Part shown: one piece after another, positions 5,049 to 5,576 of the stretch | Numbering within the stretch: position 1 is the stretch's first letter | Layout of the letters: each line of letters opens with the position of its first letter | NCBI GenBank assembly: GCA_013815785.1 | Contig: JACDFO010000047.1 | Coordinates: forward strand, 1-5,576 | Direction of reading: 5' to 3' | DNA: 5,576 nucleotides | Source of the DNA: Candidatus Saccharimonadota bacterium | Lineage (GTDB): Bacteria; Patescibacteriota; Saccharimonadia; Saccharimonadales; JACDFO01 | Notes under the pieces: generated by a model | Told to the model about the DNA's origin: nothing | Database searches by the model: none | What the model saw: the letters and a program-made list of their open reading frames with translations, nothing else | Position numbers and translations under genes: made by a program

Positions 5049-5576
5049 ATGAAAGAGTTGTTGCGAAAGAAGAATACCCCACGTTTTGTGCCAGACTATT
5101 TAGCCTCGTCCCTGACAGATATTGATTTTGCTCTGCTTAAAAAAAGGGGAGTAAAGTATATTGCCTTTGATGCTGACAGTACATTAGTACCCTCACGCGG
5201 TAAGTTATTAGAACCCAAGACAGAAGCATTTCTAAAAAAACAGAGGCCTTTATTTAAAGATTGGTGTATTGCAAGTAACCGCATAACTAACGATTTGCTG
5301 CCATTAGCAAAAGCCATGGATGCGCACGTTATTCAAGCAACAATCTTAATAAGAAAACCGCAAAGACGGTTTTACGCTTGGGTTCTTAATTATTTTAAAC
5401 CAGCTAAGCCAGAAGAGATTGCCATGATTGGTGATAAATTAATTGCTGAGATGTTTGGTGGCAAGCGGGCGGGTATGACAACGGTCTGGGTTGAAAAAAT
5501 TGGTAAAGATAATCCTTGGGATCAGCTGCTCCAAGTCCGTCATTTTGAAAAACGGCTCATGAAAGCTTATATAAAA
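5049..5576 (+). CDS. YqeG-like HAD IIIA-type phosphatase (3' partial)
   Basis: 176 residues are visible and the frame is open at the right edge, so the C-terminus is missing; YqeG proteins are about 170 to 200 residues, so little should be lost. HAD motif I is FDADSTL, with nucleophile Asp41 and Asp43. Motif II is ASNR (Ser76, Asn77), motif III is IRKP (Lys103), and motif IV is GDKLIAE (Asp129, Glu134). The segment from PRFVPDYL through KKRGVKYIAFDADSTL and later GGKRAGMTTVWV follows the order of YqeG (canonical DLDNTL, SNN, RKP, GDQLLTDVLGGNRAG). Glu134 stands where YqeG has Asp, an accepted change in HAD enzymes. B. subtilis YqeG is encoded beside the ribosome-assembly GTPase gene yqeH; the substrate is not settled. 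The frame stays open upstream to 4965, with GTG 4998 as an alternative start, but ATG 5049 fits the family length. GAGG at 5029-5032 is too far from it for a normal ribosome-binding site. Confidence 0.85.
   Translation, partial: MKELLRKKNTPRFVPDYLASSLTDIDFALLKKRGVKYIAFDADSTLVPSRGKLLEPKTEAFLKKQRPLFKDWCIASNRITNDLLPLAKAMDAHVIQATILIRKPQRRFYAWVLNYFKPAKPEEIAMIGDKLIAEMFGGKRAGMTTVWVEKIGKDNPWDQLLQVRHFEKRLMKAYIK

Noticed and set aside
5096..5317. 73-codon - strand frame opposite the YqeG-like gene
   Set aside because: It lies opposite the HAD motif I and II region, which is clearly coding on the + strand.

Overview
The window holds five protein genes, all on the + strand, packed with gaps of about 50 to 115 bases. 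The first and last are cut by the window edges. No RNA gene, CRISPR array, insertion sequence or large repeat was found, and no gene-free stretch exceeds 300 bases. The base composition is moderately AT-rich. Genes end in TAA or TAG, and TGG encodes Trp, so nothing suggests UGA recoding. Small genome-style packing, few clear Shine-Dalgarno sites, a type-II-anchored peptide-binding protein, and long-form L25, TrhO and YqeG-like proteins suggest a Patescibacteria/CPR bacterium, perhaps Candidatus Saccharibacteria. That placement is inference from gene content and style, not from a marker-gene comparison.

Layout: (1) 1-614, 50S ribosomal protein L25 of the long CTC/TL5 type, missing its N-terminus. 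(2) 615-719, an intergenic region with a good promoter (TTGTCA, 17 bases, TGG-TATAAA) and a second copy of the TGGTATAA motif 31 bases downstream. (3) 720-2513, a family 5 (peptide/nickel type) solute-binding protein held by one internal transmembrane helix behind an acidic cytoplasmic N-terminal segment. (4) 2573-4003, a membrane sensor histidine kinase with an extracytoplasmic sensor, HAMP, DHp and catalytic domains, and no response regulator beside it. (5) 4058-4933, the tRNA uridine-34 hydroxylase TrhO, preceded by its own extended -10 promoter so close to the ATG that the mRNA is probably leaderless. (6) 4934-5048, an intergenic region with a 31-base imperfect hairpin capped by a UACG tetraloop. 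(7) 5049 to the right edge, a YqeG-like HAD IIIA phosphatase, incomplete at its C-terminus.

L25, TrhO and YqeG-like proteins are ordinary housekeeping functions (5S rRNA binding, tRNA wobble-base modification, phosphatase linked in other bacteria to ribosome assembly). The pair worth attention is the anchored solute-binding protein followed 59 bases later by a histidine kinase. No ABC permease or ATPase and no response regulator lies nearby, so the binding protein could serve a distant transporter or could act as a ligand receptor for the kinase. The sequence alone does not decide between these. No clearly novel system is visible; this pair is the best candidate.
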